Below, one piece after another: positions 45,670 through 58,109 of a DNA stretch of 64,000 nucleotides (position 1 is the stretch's first letter; every line of letters begins with the position of its first letter). The DNA comes from Pseudocercospora fijiensis CIRAD86 (lineage: Eukaryota > Ascomycota > Dothideomycetes > Mycosphaerellales > Mycosphaerellaceae): contig NW_006921537.1 in the NCBI RefSeq assembly GCF_000340215.1, forward strand, positions 4,295,646 to 4,359,645, read 5' to 3'. The position numbers and the translations under genes are program-made. Below the pieces are notes generated by a model. The model ran no database searches, was not told the origin of the DNA, and worked only from the letters and a program-made list of their open reading frames with translations.

Positions 45670-46896
45670 TCTCTCCTTTCTAGTAAGAATATCTCTTGCC
45701 TACTAAATCTTAGTAGGTAAGTAGAATATAGTAGTAGAGCCGTCTTCTGCCCTTATTTCTTTAAACAACTTATTACCTCGCTTTCTACGCTTCTTCTTAT
45801 TACTAAGAGTAGCTATAAGTCTACTTACTTAAGTTAAAAGCTAGGCATTCTAAGCCTATAAGCTACTAACCTAATCCCTTAGGTTTAGTACTTTCTTCGA
45901 GTTCTTAGTATCTACTATAGTCTTAATAATAGCCTTAATCTTCTTCCAGTTAGCTCTCTTAATATTAGACCTAGTTAAAGCCTTTAAAGAGGGTCTACTA
46001 GACTACTTACTAGAACTTAGCTCTTCTATACCCTTTAGCTTCTTTAGCTTAAATAGTACTACCTATAGATTAAATAGATAGATACCTGTCTTCTAGAAGC
46101 TACTTTCTATATTCTCCTTTACTATTGCCTTAGTCTAGGCCTACTAGAACAAGCTAAAGAATACCCGCTTTATTATACCCTAGATACCTATAGATCTATA
46201 GATAAACTAGTTTAAAGCCGTCAAGTAATAGCTTGCAAGAGGTGCAAATAAGGACATATCTAGAGGCTGTAATCTATATATTAAATAAGGTAGATAAACA
46301 CCTACTAAGATCTGCCTTTCTAGAGCCTAGTTAAGGAGCTTATATTTAAGTAAGAGCCGTATCTATCTAGTATTAGTAGGCGCTAGGATCTACTATTACG
46401 AGCCTTCTGCTTAGTATAGCGATCGAATACTTAAGCTAACTATACGAAGCTAAGCTTATCGTTTCTCTAGCTAGAGGGTAACTTAGTAAAGCAGGCTAAA
46501 TACTATTCTAGGTCTATATCTTCTACCTAAGTGTCTTGAAACTAGCTAGGTTAAGCCTTATAGATTAATATAGGTCGCAGTGCTATACTATTAGTATAGA
46601 TATAGCTAACAACTATTATCTACTCGCGGTTACTATCCTATATATACCCCTTTAACTAGCTACTTATTATTGCCTACTTTATAAAGATTCTTCTAGCTTT
46701 GCTAAGCACCCCTATTATAAAGCCCTTCTTATCTGTATTATATACATTTATAGGCTCTATACTATACTTCTTTATATTAGCTTGTAACTTATTAAAGTAC
46801 TTAGTATATAAGGGCTATAAATTAGGCTTCTTCTATATACTATCTAGGTTGCTAAGGTACTTAGAAGATAGGATATTTGAATGCCTCTTAGCAAAC
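45670..46896 (-). pseudogene. pogo-like transposase relic, DDE_1 fragment
   Basis: Minus-strand reading gives YNTDKKGFIIGVL (about 46,690-46,730), matching the family's N-x-D-E-x-G-F block, and later RLLILDRYGSYLNI (about 46,340-46,385), matching its D-G-x-G-S-H block. The plus-strand open frame at 46,699-46,911 is antisense to this gene. It continues the fragment at 53,327 and is continued by the one at 31,936. Confidence 0.82.
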
Positions 46897-47057
46897 TGTT
46901 ACGGATCGTAGCTAGTATGTAAATAGTAGCGTAAAAGTTGATGCCTAAGGCATCGATACGAGTATATAGGCGGCCCGGACCCTCGAGTTACTCCTTCCTT
47001 CCTTCTTTACGCTTCGTTAGCCTAGATATTAAGTAAATACAATCCTTTATCTTAATA
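46897..47057 (+). repeat. 5' LTR of the 6.4-kb gypsy element
   Basis: 161 bp; it keeps the original TG start. By hand alignment it differs from the 3' copy at ten positions, including one T/G transversion. Confidence 0.93.
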
Positions 47058-47599
47058 GTACGAAGCGTTAAACTAGTACCGTAATAACGTTACGAGACGT
47101 ACTTACCGTACCGACTAATTAGTATATCGTCGCTAGCGCTAACTCGTTAGCTCGATAATATCGAGGAAGTAAAGCGTATACGCTAAGACCTACTATATAT
47201 ACTAATTCGATACTAAAGCCTTCTATACGGCGATTACCTATTAGCCCCGGCTTATTATAAATACTAGTAGCCCTTTATCTAGTAAGGACCTATTACGTAG
47301 TCTCCGTTAAGAGGCTATTAGCGGTTAGTAGAGTAAGGGCGCCTATACTTCCGGTCTCTAGTTACCCGTTAAGAAGAGCCTACCCGAGCTAAACCTAGTA
47401 CCTATTACAGATACCTTCTCTAGTCGAGTATAGAACGCCGGCAACCCTACGGATAACCCTTATAGCGTCCTTATACGACTCGGCTACCCCGACCCTACCT
47501 CCTTAAGGAACGCCTTTTCTAAGAGGGTTTAGGGCGATAATATTAACCTTAACGACCCTAGTTAAAAGCAATAGGTAGAAGAGCGGTTATAGCAGATTA

Positions 47600-49200
47600 T
47601 CTATAAATAGCTTAAGTACTATAAAGATATAATATAGGACTTCGGATAAACGACCGCCGATATCTCTACTATATATAGTACTATATATAACTACTTAAAG
47701 TAGACTTAGAAGTAACTCGCCGATATATAAGAGTAGAAGGAAGCCTTATCTAAGTAGGTCGATAATAGTAACGACGTCTAATAGATAACGCTATCTCGTA
47801 TTAACGACCTCCTTATCCGTAACGCTTAACTCGAAGAGGATAATACTAAGCTTTATACTATCGTCGATGCTTACTAAGCAACTAGACGGCTAGCCGACTA
47901 CGAAGGCAAGGGTAAAGGCAAACTTAAGGATAATAATAACGACTTCCCTAGCAAGTAGACTAGTATTAATAGTAGACTTTATCGTAAATCTCCTAGAGAT
48001 AGTAATAACGCCGCCGGCGGTACTAATAGCAGGCTTAGTAGAAATAGTAGCCTCCTACCTCTACTCTTCGGTATAGGCCCTTCTAACTTTAGTAATAATC
48101 TACTATCTAACTATAATAGCGATAATAGTACTAACTATAGATACGATCGCTATAGCGGGCGTCGAGTCCGCTTATCCGAGAAACAACCCGATATCTTCGT
48201 CTTTAGAGGTAACTGTAAGAAGATTAAGTCCTAGATAAATAAACTCGGTATAAGGTTTATATAGAACGTAGACCGTTATCTCTATCTTTAGGACCGTCTA
48301 CGCTATATATATAGCCGTACCGAGGGTAGTGCTTATACCCTCCTTAACGCTTATATTATGTACGCTCCTAACAGTACTATATCCCCTAATCTTAATAACT
48401 AGGCCGATTTCCGCGCTATTATTACTAACGGTTATAGCGACCTAGATAAGGAAACTACTATATTAAACTCTCTCTATAAACTCCGATAGGGTATATAAGA
48501 GTTCTAGTACTATAAGTCGCGCTTCGATACTATTAACGCTATACTAGGTTATAGTAGCAGAGCTCGTATTAATGCCCTTAAAGAAGGCTTATTAGTAGAA
48601 TTAAAGGACGCTATAGCCCTATAGCTCGAAGAACCCGATACCTACGAGGGACTATATAGGGCGCTTAATACTATCGATAACTATATCTATAGTCGCCGTA
48701 ACAAAGCAAACCGCGTAACTACTAGTTATACTATATGTAGTATATAGCATAATAAGCGTGCCGGCGGCGGCAGTAGTAGTAGCTCTAATAACAATAGGCG
48801 TAGCAACTAGAATATAGCTTCTAGATATATAGCTACTACTAGACCTAGTAGAACTAACGTAGAACGCAACCTATTAGTCGTAGCGCTATACGCTATAGTA
48901 CTAGCAACTACTACTACTACGACGACTTCCGCTAGTAGCGATACTATAGACCTTTCTACTACTACTAGCCTACGCGCTCCGCTTACTAATAAGTAGCGCG
49001 CCGAGAGACGTCGTCTCGGCCTCTATAGCTATTGCGGTAGTAGTAGCTATATCGCTAGTAATACTACCTACCCTACTATTATTTGCCGTAACTAACTCTA
49101 CGCTTAGCATAGTAATAATAGTACCTAGGTTAATGCTATTAATACTAACGATAGCGATTAACCCTAGTAGGAAAATGCTTAGTCCTTAATTAAAGTCGCG
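47600..49200 (+). pseudogene. Gag relic of the 6.4-kb gypsy element
   Basis: Capsid-like reading at about 48,180-48,700 (RDRLRYIYSRTEG-type segment, TLLNAYIMYAPN, GLYRALNTIDNYIY), then a serine/asparagine-rich linker. A remnant of a CCHC knuckle region (LYSYCGSSSYIASNTT, about 49,020-49,070) has histidine and cysteine positions mutated. RIP stops occur throughout. Confidence 0.75.
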
Positions 49201-49899
49201 ATTAAGGACCCAATAAGAAGTCTAAGAAGAAACGAAAGAAGAAGCTAAGAATATCTAAACTATTACTTATAAGCTTAGTATTATTATCTGACCTATAGCT
49301 AGGTAAGGATTGCAAATACCTTATCCTACCCTATATACTATCTTTACCGTATACTACTATATCTGATTTATTTAGCGAGTATAGAGATACCTAGTATTTA
49401 TAATATATAATTAATTCCGGTTATATAGGCTTCTCTTTTATAAACACTTCTAACGCGTAACGTTATAACCTTCCTTTTATCAAGTTACCGCGCCTACGGC
49501 AACTTAACGTATACAATAGCGCTTATAGTGCCGTCGTTACTTATATTACCTATATAATAATAGATATAAATAGCTATCGCGAATATATCGCTTTCTACCT
49601 TACTAAGCTTAGTAACTACTCGATTATTCTCGGTAAGCCCTAGCTTAATCGTTATAACCCTCGTATTAACTAGAATAGCAATACCGTATTATTTGAATCC
49701 GGATATTGCCGCGATCGCTATAACCCTTATAGAGCTCTAGCGCGAGTAGTTAGGTTGTCTAACGATAATACGCCTAAGGGTAGTATATTAGCGGTCGAGC
49801 CTACGTCGACTAAACTATTATTCTATTAACCGCCGCTAAGATTACGTAACGAGGAAGATAACCTCGTTAACAAACTTAAGACCAACACATGCCGTTATA

Positions 49900-52800
49900 C
49901 TATTAAACGCGAAAGTAATACGATACTATCGCCGAAACGCTAACCTACCGCTTACTAAGTAACTAGTAACTATAAAAACGCTATATCGCAAGTATCTACT
50001 ACTATACCGTCGACTGTAACTTCTAATAAGATTAAGCAAATAAACTTTAGTATTATTAGCGCTACCACTTTCGACTTTAATAGTAAGAAGAAGAATATAT
50101 ATATCTTCGTAGCCTTACTCCGCGATATTAAATAAGCTATAGTAGCGAAAAAGAATATCGACCCTACCGAGAAAGTGCCTCTATACTACTATAACTAGTT
50201 ATATATATTCTTAAAGTAGGAGGCTAGCAAGCTGCTACTATATCGTCTACATAACTATAAGATCGAATTAAAAGATAGCGTATACCCTCCTTACGGACTA
50301 TTATACTTAACAAGTTACGAGGAACTAGAAGTCCTTCGCGATTATATATAGGATAACCTCGTAAAGGGATTTATCTATATATCGAAGTCTCCTACGCCGT
50401 CGCCTATATTATTCGTTAAGAAGCTAGGTAGCGGGCTCCGATTATATATCGACTATAGGAAGCTAAACGACCTTACTATTAAAAATAGGTACTTACTACT
50501 ACTTATCTCCGAGACCCTCGACCGACTAAGTAAGGTAGTCGTTTATACTAAACTTAATATTATATCGGCCTTTAATCGTCTTCGTATCGCCAAAGGCTAC
50601 GAATAGAAGAATACTTTTAATACTCGATATAGGCTATACGAGTACCTAGTTATGCCCTTTAGGCTTACTAAGGTACTTTCCGCTTTCTAGAACTATATTA
50701 ATAACGCGCAATATAGGTACCTAGATATCTTCTATATAGCTTATCTCGATAATATTCTTATCTATTCTAAGTCGATATAAGAATACCGGTAGTATATACG
50801 ATAGGTCCTTTAACGGTTAAGCGAGTTTAGCCTATAAGTCGATATTAGTAAGAGCGAATTTAAAGTAGATACTATAAAGTACCTCGGCCTTATTATCTTA
50901 ATCAACGGAATTCGTATAGATAACGAGAAGTTGTCTACTATCCGCGATTAGCCTATACTACGTAATATAAAGGATATATAGGCCTTCCTTAGGTTTACTA
51001 ACTTCTACCGTAGGTTTATTCGTAACTTCTCGAAACTCGCTAAACCGCTTACTAAGCTTACTAAGAAGGATAATAAGACCTTTATATAGACTAACTACTA
51101 TTAAGACTCCTTCGAATAACTAAAGTATACCTTTATAATAGTACCCGTACTCGTATATTATAACCCTATTCTACTAATTATAATCGAAACGGATACCTTA
51201 GACTTTATTATAGCCGGTATACTATCTTAGTTATATAGCGAGGAATAGAAGCTAGTTGCCTTCTTCTTATATAAGATAAGTCCGGCCGAGTATAACTATA
51301 AGATCTATAATAAGGAGCTACTTACTATCGTATAAGTATTCGAATAGTAGCGACTTAAACTTAAAAGACGTCCTATCTCGGATTCTATATATATTATTAC
51401 TAACTACTATAACCTAGAATAGTATATAATAACTAAATAACTTGATCGGCGCTAAGCCCGCTAGAGTGAGTTCCTAAGTAGGTTTAACTTCTAAATTACC
51501 TATCGCCCTAGTAAGTAAAGTACTAAACCCGACTTTCTTACTCGTTATTTGGCCGATTTTCTATAACTAGATAATCCCTATCTTACCGGATAATATCGTA
51601 CTATATTAAAGCCTTATAATCTCGACCGAGCCCTTTAAACCTCTACTATAGACCTCGTAACTACCGACTTCGAAGTTCTATACCTAGGCTAGAATAAGAT
51701 ATTCGTACTACTCGACTATAACTATTACTAGCTAAAGATATAAAAGGACGTTAACTACTATATAAGTAACTATTATACTTATATCTATACTAAGTCTTTA
51801 AGGTAAGCGTAACGTAGCTTACTAAGACTTCTTCCTATACTAACGAAACGATAGTAGTATATTACTATCGACTTCGTAACTAGCCTACCGCTTAGTAATA
51901 GCTATAACGCTATCCTCGTCGTTATTAATAAGCTTACTAAAATAAGGTATCTTATTACTATAACTTATAAAGACGAGGAGTCTAATACCGCCGTAGTAGC
52001 TAAAGCCTTCCTATAGTATATTTAGAAGCTCTACGGAATATCTAAATTAATTACTTCTAACCGCGGATCGTAGTTTATATCGTTGTTCTAGAAGTACCTC
52101 TATAAGCGATTAAAGGTCTAGCGTAACCTAGCTACTATACGGTATCCCGAGACTAATAGTTAAACCGAGAGACTTAACTCGATCGTAGAAGCCTATCTCT
52201 ATACCTATATTAACTATTAATAAGATAACTAGTCTTAATAGCTCCCGCTCGCTAAATTTATAGTAAATAATGTACCTTCTAATACTACTAGTATCTTACC
52301 CTTCTACGCCTATTATAGTTATAACCTACGTCTCGGACTCGAGTAAGATCCGCGTAAACCTATTATTAATAAAGACGTAGAAGAATAGAGTAAGACCCTC
52401 TATAAACTAGAGACCTATCTATCCGACTAGATTAGGTATACTAATACGCGTATAGAAGAGTCGGCTAATACTTACTACCGACCTATACCTATATATTAAG
52501 TTAGAGACCGTATATTCCTATCGTTAAAAGGTCTAATAATATAACGACCTAGCCTTAAACTAGACAACCGATATAGTAGACTGTATCTAATTACTAAGGT
52601 TATATCGCTATACGTATATCGAGTTAAGCTTCCTTTTTTTAATATATATCTACGATATCTTCTATATATTTTTTCTTACGCAAATAAGTAATAAAGCGCC
52701 CTTACCTAGTTAATCTACTAAACTGCCGCTACCTATAGAAGTTAAAGACGATAAGTACGTCGACTCTAAGTACTACGAGATAGAGGCTATCGTCGACTCG

Positions 52801-53070
52801 AAATATAATAAGCGCGCTTATAAGTTTAAGTATCTAGTAAAATAGCTTAGTTACAATAAGCCTAATTAGAGATCGGTTAACGACGTCGCTAGCGTACTAG
52901 AGGCAGTTACTAAGTTCTATACGTACTATCCTAATAAGCCTATACTATCGGAAGAGCCTTATAAGACTATTAAACTAACGCGACGAAGCTTACGTAAGCG
53001 GACTATAGTAGCGATACTAAATGCGACTACGCCGCTATACGACTATACTATACCTATAGCCTAGTATTAG
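49900..53070 (+). pseudogene. Pol relic of the 6.4-kb gypsy element (RT, RNase H, IN, chromodomain)
   Basis: RT: LYIDYRKLNDLTIKNRY (about 50,440) and the catalytic box at about 50,740, now YLDN instead of YLDD. RNase H: ISPAEYNYKIYNKELLTIV (about 51,280-51,330). Integrase: YITIDFVTSLPLS (about 51,860-51,900) and a mutated S-N-R-G-S block (about 52,060). Chromodomain: YEIEAIVDSKYNKRAYKFKY at about 52,770-52,830. The terminal order is that of chromoviruses. Confidence 0.88.
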
Positions 53071-53165
53071 ATATATATACTATACCTGCTTTAAGTAGCT
53101 AACTAGCTACCTACGATAACTAATTAGATAACGCCGAGAATAGCTCTTATAAGAGGGGAGGCTAC

Positions 53166-53326
53166 TATTACGGATCGTAGCTAGTATATAAATAGTAGCG
53201 TAAAAGTTAATACCTAAGGCATCGATACGGGTATATAGGCGGCCCGGACCCTCGAGTCGCTCCTTCCTTCCTTCTTTACGCTTCGTTAGTCTAGATATTA
53301 AGTAAAGACAATTCTTTATCTTAATA
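53166..53326 (+). repeat. 3' LTR of the 6.4-kb gypsy element
   Basis: 161 bp, starting TATTACGG, with the purine tract at 53,151-53,165 just upstream. Confidence 0.93.
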
Positions 53327-53721
53327 TAAACTTAGTAGGCTAGTTCTAAATAGGCTCCTTGCTATATACCTACTTAGCAAAATTGCGTACTATTTAAGCC
53401 GTTAGTAGTAGGCCTAGATTAGTTAACTTATTAATATATCTAACTAACTCTGCCTCTTCTAGATTATTTAGTAACCGCTTGTCTTCGTACTAGGCCTATT
53501 TGCTACCCTAGACACCTCTCTAACGCTTAGAAAGCGTTAAACGCTTAACTCTATAGGTCCTAGTAGTCGTATTAATATTAGGCCTCTCCTAGCTATTTAG
53601 ATTATTAATCGCCTTCTTAATCGGGTCTATAGTTATAGAGTTATTTACTTATAAAGAGAGCCCGCGGAAGTGCTAAATACCGTACGCTAAGGCTAACCGT
53701 ACGTTAACCCTAAAAGACTTC
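53327..53721 (-). pseudogene. pogo-like transposase relic, N-terminal fragment
   Basis: Minus-strand reading from near 53,680 gives a HTH_psq/CENP-B-like DNA-binding region (INNLNS, stop, ERPNINTTTRTYRVKRLTL, then LLNNLEEAELVRYINKLT). It is cut by the LTR element at 53,326. RIP stops are present. Confidence 0.7.
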
Positions 53722-53723
53722 TA

Positions 53724-54900
53724 CAGATATATATTGCGGGCGGATCTAGCGGAAAATGTATCTAGACTACGGCTAGTATAATCCTATCGCAAATAGGTAT
53801 ATTAATTCTCGAAACGAAGTTAGAAAGCCACACAACTAGTACAGTATAATGCCTAACGCTAGTATAATCCCGTCTTAGGCCTACCTCCTCTTAGGCGCTC
53901 CGAGTATTATAGATTCTTCTACGTAATTCTATATCCTTAGGCATCGATACTAACTATATTAGGTATAGAGAAAGCTATAGCGGAGCGCCTAAAGCTTAAC
54001 CGTTCCTCCTCTATATAAGTCCCCGAATACGAAAGTAGTTACAAATCTATATAGCCTAATAACTACGCAAAATAGTAAAAAGTTGTTAGTAGTATAGTTA
54101 TACGTTATAAAATAATCTCTTAGATTGTCTATATAAAGTAGTCGCGAAAATGTTAATTAAGAGATTAATTTTTAGTCTTCTAAGACGACTTGCCTAAACA
54201 CTCTATTTATATCTACCTACTACGTATTACTTACCTACAAATAGTATATATAACGCTAAAAGAAGCACGTGCGACCCGTCCTATTAACTACCTCTCTAAT
54301 CTCCGCGCTTTAGAATACCTTAAAACTACCGCCCTTGTCTTAATATTACTATCTAGGGCTAGCTAGGCATAGTCTACCTTTAACCCTAACGCGCTATTAT
54401 ATCGACCTTTCTAGTACTTACGCGTATACGTATATATATTGTATATATCTAGCCGCCTCGTGTATATTTAAAGGTCGACCCTACTATCGCTATAGCCGTC
54501 GCAGCTGCCGCCGCCGCTGCTATAAGGATTCGGAAGCCTAGCTCTAAACAGACGCTAGCTCTAAGAGCGGTATATTCGAGTCTGCTATTTTAGTTATGTC
54601 TATTAATTCTCTATGCCGCCGCCGCCGTTGCCGTATCTACTACCGATAATAATACTACTAAAATTAGGTAGTAGCGAGAAGTAGCGCCGCGCCTAGGCAA
54701 AGAAAGTAAGACTAAATCTTAGAAGAAGAAGAAAGGCGACTAGCCTATCGGACCTAAACTACTAGGTCGTGCTACTATTAGTTAAGAGTCGCTAGACTTT
54801 AGCTATTTACTACTAGTCGAGTAGCTAGCTAGAAAGAGTAACTATAAAGCCTAGTTCTAGTAGCGCTACGATAAGATCTTTAATACTAATATATTACTCG
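53724..54900. other. RIP-mutated DNA left of the helicase relic
   Basis: No clear gene. It contains TGCGGGCGGATCTAGCGG at about 53,740-53,757, related to the flank left of the second pogo element, and a CCGCCGCCG-like stretch near 54,500-54,640 that may be the N-terminal coding part of the helicase-like gene. Confidence 0.45.
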
Positions 54901-54939
54901 AGCAAGTATAGTAGTTAGTCTACAATACGATATATATCC

Positions 54940-56240
54940 TAGAAGCTATTAACGTATATCGCAACATTATTACCTAAGGACTACGAAAGATTCTCGATAA
55001 GATATATCTAGGTAAGGGCTTTATACTAAAGGAATCCTAGATCTATAGTGTCTAGGCTCTCGTATTTGCCTACTCTAATATAATAATAGTAGCTAAGACT
55101 AGCGAAGGTAAGAGTTTGCCTTTTTAGGCCTTTAGCCTATTAATAGGTATAGTAGTTATTAAAGTTACTCTATTAAATCGTCTTAGTAAGAAGTATATAG
55201 AGGATATACGCGAGACTGCCCGATAAGCTAACTATCTAATTAATATAGTTAATATTACCGTAGAGAATAAGAGTATAGATCGTAACCTATTTTAGAAGAT
55301 TATAGATAGCAAGGCCTACTATATTATCCTTAGTTTAGAAACTATAGCTAGCGAGGATTTCCGAGCTATTATTCGAGACCTAAAGGCCCGGGCTCGGATT
55401 AGTTTAGTTATAATCGACGAGATATACCTAGTAGCGAAGTAGAAGGAATTTCGTAAGGAATATACCTAGATCTTCTCTCTACGGAAGCTGCTACGTACCG
55501 ATACGGTATAGTTAGGCTGTTCTACTACTAGTAAGTAGATCGAGTTAAGCTAAGCTAAGCTAGTCTAAACTAAACTGAACTAAGCTAACTATCGCTAGTG
55601 TCTAAGGAAATAGAGGACTTTATAGCTAAGAACGGTAGCTTCCGACCTCTTAGAAATAAACCGTATAAGACTAAGGTTCTCCGTAGTAGTATTAATCGAC
55701 TAGATACTATCTATATCTTATAGACTATCGATAAAGACTAGCTTAGAGGGTATAACTACCTATACTTCGTAATCGATAGAGCCTTCGATCTAGAAAGCAA
55801 GGAAGCTATACCTTAAGGCATTAAGAAGGCTCTACTATTTATTAATAGTCGGAAGTCCGTATAAGAGCTAGCTAGTATTATTCGAATATAGCTAGTTGCT
55901 GCAATATCTACCTATAGCGATCTAAAAAAGCGATATATATAGAGCAATACTAGTATAAATATATATACTACCGTCTCGTTCTATACTAGTAGCGTAGCTA
56001 AGCGCGACTAGACTCGTCGATATAAGCAATATAGTCGTACTGTATAGGGCCCCGATAGCCTATCGAACATTCGTATTATAATCGCTACGACCGCGTTTAG
56101 TATCGGTCTAAATATTCTAGATATCGAGATTGTCGCCTAGATTAAGTATCTAATAGCTCGAGATATTAAAGATTTAATATAGCGACTTAGTCGTATTAGT
56201 CGTGCCCTTCTGTAGTAGGGCAAGCGGAGTATAGCCTTAG
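54940..56240 (+). pseudogene. RecQ-like DEAD-box helicase relic
   Basis: A plus-strand reading gives ordered helicase motifs: a Walker A-like VAKTSEGKSLPF at about 55,085-55,120, a VVIKVTLLNRLSKKYIED segment at about 55,150-55,205 (motif Ia region), and a Walker B-like LVIIDEIYL at about 55,410-55,440 where the consensus has D-E-x-H. This pattern is that of RecQ-type helicases multicopy in fungal genomes, including telomere-linked helicases. After about 55,560 the frame shifts and conserved C-terminal motifs cannot be followed. No telomeric repeats are present nearby, so a subtelomeric origin is only a suggestion. Confidence 0.6.
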
Positions 56241-57129
56241 TCTTCTTACTATACCTAATTAATAATAGTAAGAAGCAGCCTCGTCCTAATTCTTATTATT
56301 TAGCGATAAGAGTCCGAAAATCATACTAGTATCGCTATACGCTCGGCCGTTCCTTAAGCCTATCGTAGTTACTAATTCCCGGAGAGGATACTAAGGGAGA
56401 CTACGGCGATACGAGTGCTACTAGCGATATAGATACAGATATAGATACTAGTACGGATCCGAAGTATTAGACTAAGGTAGAGATAGCTACCTACGAGAAG
56501 ATTCTAAAGATCTAGATACATTTCTAGAACGATCGATATCGAGACTATAGTATCTACCCTCGTAAGGTAATCCTCTAGTGCCTTAGCGAGGATAAGGTAA
56601 TATATCTATAAGACCTACTACCGAGCGAGTACTACTATAATGCCTATAACCCTACCCTCGATCTCGTTTATAATAGCAGGCTACCGGTAGAACCTATAGG
56701 TCTAATCTTCGGTAAGCTAGGAAATAGGACACGTCCGGCTATTGCCTTCTAGAAGCTATAGGCCTAGTTATCTTCTAAGAACAATAAGTACCTAGAATAG
56801 ACTTATCGCTATGTATTCGACCTACCGTTAAAGATTATACTAGAACACCCGTAGGCTATAGAGTATCTATAATATATTTACTACTACGAGCTAGCTCGAC
56901 TAATAGGAGGATATTATCGTTAATTAGCGGCTATCTAAGCAGAAGTCGGTCGATTTTATCGACTAGTTTAAAGCTTAGGGCATCGAATAGCGCCTATTTG
57001 CGTTATATGAGCTAATTAATAAGATTAAGCGAATCGGTATAAGTGTCTTTGCTAAGTAGAAGGCTAGTCTTAATACGAAAGCTAAGAAGCGCGTAGACAA
57101 GTAACGCGTAGTAGAGGAAGAGAAGAAAG

Positions 57130-57204
<75 letters not shown>

Positions 57205-57215
57205 CTACTACTACT
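57130..57215 (+). repeat. (ACT)n microsatellite
   Basis: About 24 perfect ACT units to 57,203, then one interruption and a few more. It lies in a region that reads as low-complexity sequence downstream of the helicase relic. Confidence 0.95.
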
Positions 57216-57873
57216 AGACTCGCTTCTAGTTCTTAATCTACGGCCGGCCGACCCGTATTACTAAATACTTCGATAGTGTCTCTATTATAGCGCCTTACTG
57301 TATAGAACGCCGCGCGAAATGCCGTCTAGGCCGGTATTATAGAGTCCTCCCGTAGCGAGGTAGCTAGGATAGGTCTTCGTACGAATTAGATCGAGAGAGC
57401 GACTACTACTACTACTACTTCTAGTCCTAGTACTAGCCCTAGCCTACCTAGTCGGATAGTTACGCTTAATATAGTGCTTCTAGGCAATCTAGCCTCTGCC
57501 TTTCTATCCGCTTCGGCTATTACTATAGGTACTACTATCGCTCGTAGTCCGGATAATCCGCGTAATAAGCGGCCTGCCTCTATAAGTCTAGTAATAAGCT
57601 AGGTACCTAGATATAGAGCGGGCCGGATTAATTAAGTTAAATCGGAGCGAGCTAAGAGAGCCGAGCAGTTATTAAGTATAGTTACTTATACTACTAAGGA
57701 GAGAGGTAGCCGTAAGCTACGTAGGAACCGTACGCTATTAGAAGCTAGTCTCCGTCTTATAGGCTAGTTACTAGGTAGCTCGCCGATAGGATTACTAAGC
57801 CGTCGCCGCTAACCCTACCTAGTTAAGCTGCTTCTAAGAGAGCTAGCGTGTAATAAACTAGCTATAGCCTATA

Positions 57874-57957
57874 CTAGAATTAGCGCTAGAAATAGTACTA
57901 GAGATAGCGCTAGAATTAGCACTAGAGATAGCGCTAGAATTAGTACTAGAATTAGTA
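57874..57957 (+). repeat. 12-bp tandem repeat, seven units (CTAGAATTAGCG type)
   Basis: Seven consecutive 12-mers differing only at a few positions (CTAGAATTAGCG, CTAGAGATAGCG, CTAGAATTAGTA and so on). The period is a multiple of three, so it could have been coding. Confidence 0.92.
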
Positions 57958-57983
57958 TTTAATAAGGTCCTTCCTTACTACCC

Positions 57984-58107
57984 TTCTATTATATCCTTAT
58001 AAGCTCGCTAAGTAGGCTCTTCTATCGTATCCTTATAAGCTCGCTAAGTAGGCTTTTCTATCGTGTCCTTATAAGCTCGCTAAGTAGGCTTTTCTATTGT
58101 ATCCTTT
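57984..58107 (+). repeat. 36-bp tandem repeat, about 3.4 units
   Basis: Units begin TTCTATCGTATCCTTATAAG at 57,984, 58,020, 58,056 and 58,092 (the last partial), nearly identical. The period is again a multiple of three. This high identity contrasts with the mutated surroundings and suggests recent expansion. Confidence 0.92.
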
Positions 58108-58109
58108 AT

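Larger units (their letters stand above)
46897..53326 (+). mobile_element. Full-length 6.4-kb Ty3/gypsy chromovirus
   Basis: 161-bp LTRs at 46,897-47,057 and 53,166-53,326, starting TGTTACGGATCG (TATTACGG in the 3' copy) and ending CTTAATA. The target duplication is CAAAC (46,892-46,896) and TAAAC (53,327-53,331), differing by one C-to-T change at a CpA. A purine tract AAGAGGGGAGGCTAC precedes the 3' LTR. It is also inserted in the second pogo element and in the same orientation as the 13.2-kb element. Confidence 0.94.
31936..53721 (-). mobile_element. Second pogo-type DNA transposon, about 2.1 kb, split by two LTR retrotransposons
   Basis: Diverged inverted termini: GAAGTCTTCCAGC at the left, and its counterpart reading GAAGTCTTTTAGGG from the right. 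Both ends continue into a shared TTAGCCTTAGCG and are flanked by TA (31,934-31,935 and 53,722-53,723). Removing the two LTR elements and one copy of each target duplication leaves 2,143 bp, a normal length for a pogo/Fot1 element. The remaining minus-strand sequence reads as one transposase in the right order: N-terminal DNA-binding part (53,327-53,721), DDE domain (45,670-46,896), basic C-terminus (31,936-32,461). Confidence 0.82.

Noticed and set aside
46699..46911. 70-aa hydrophobic plus-strand frame
   Set aside because: Antisense to the DDE domain of the pogo relic and crossing the LTR boundary at 46,897.
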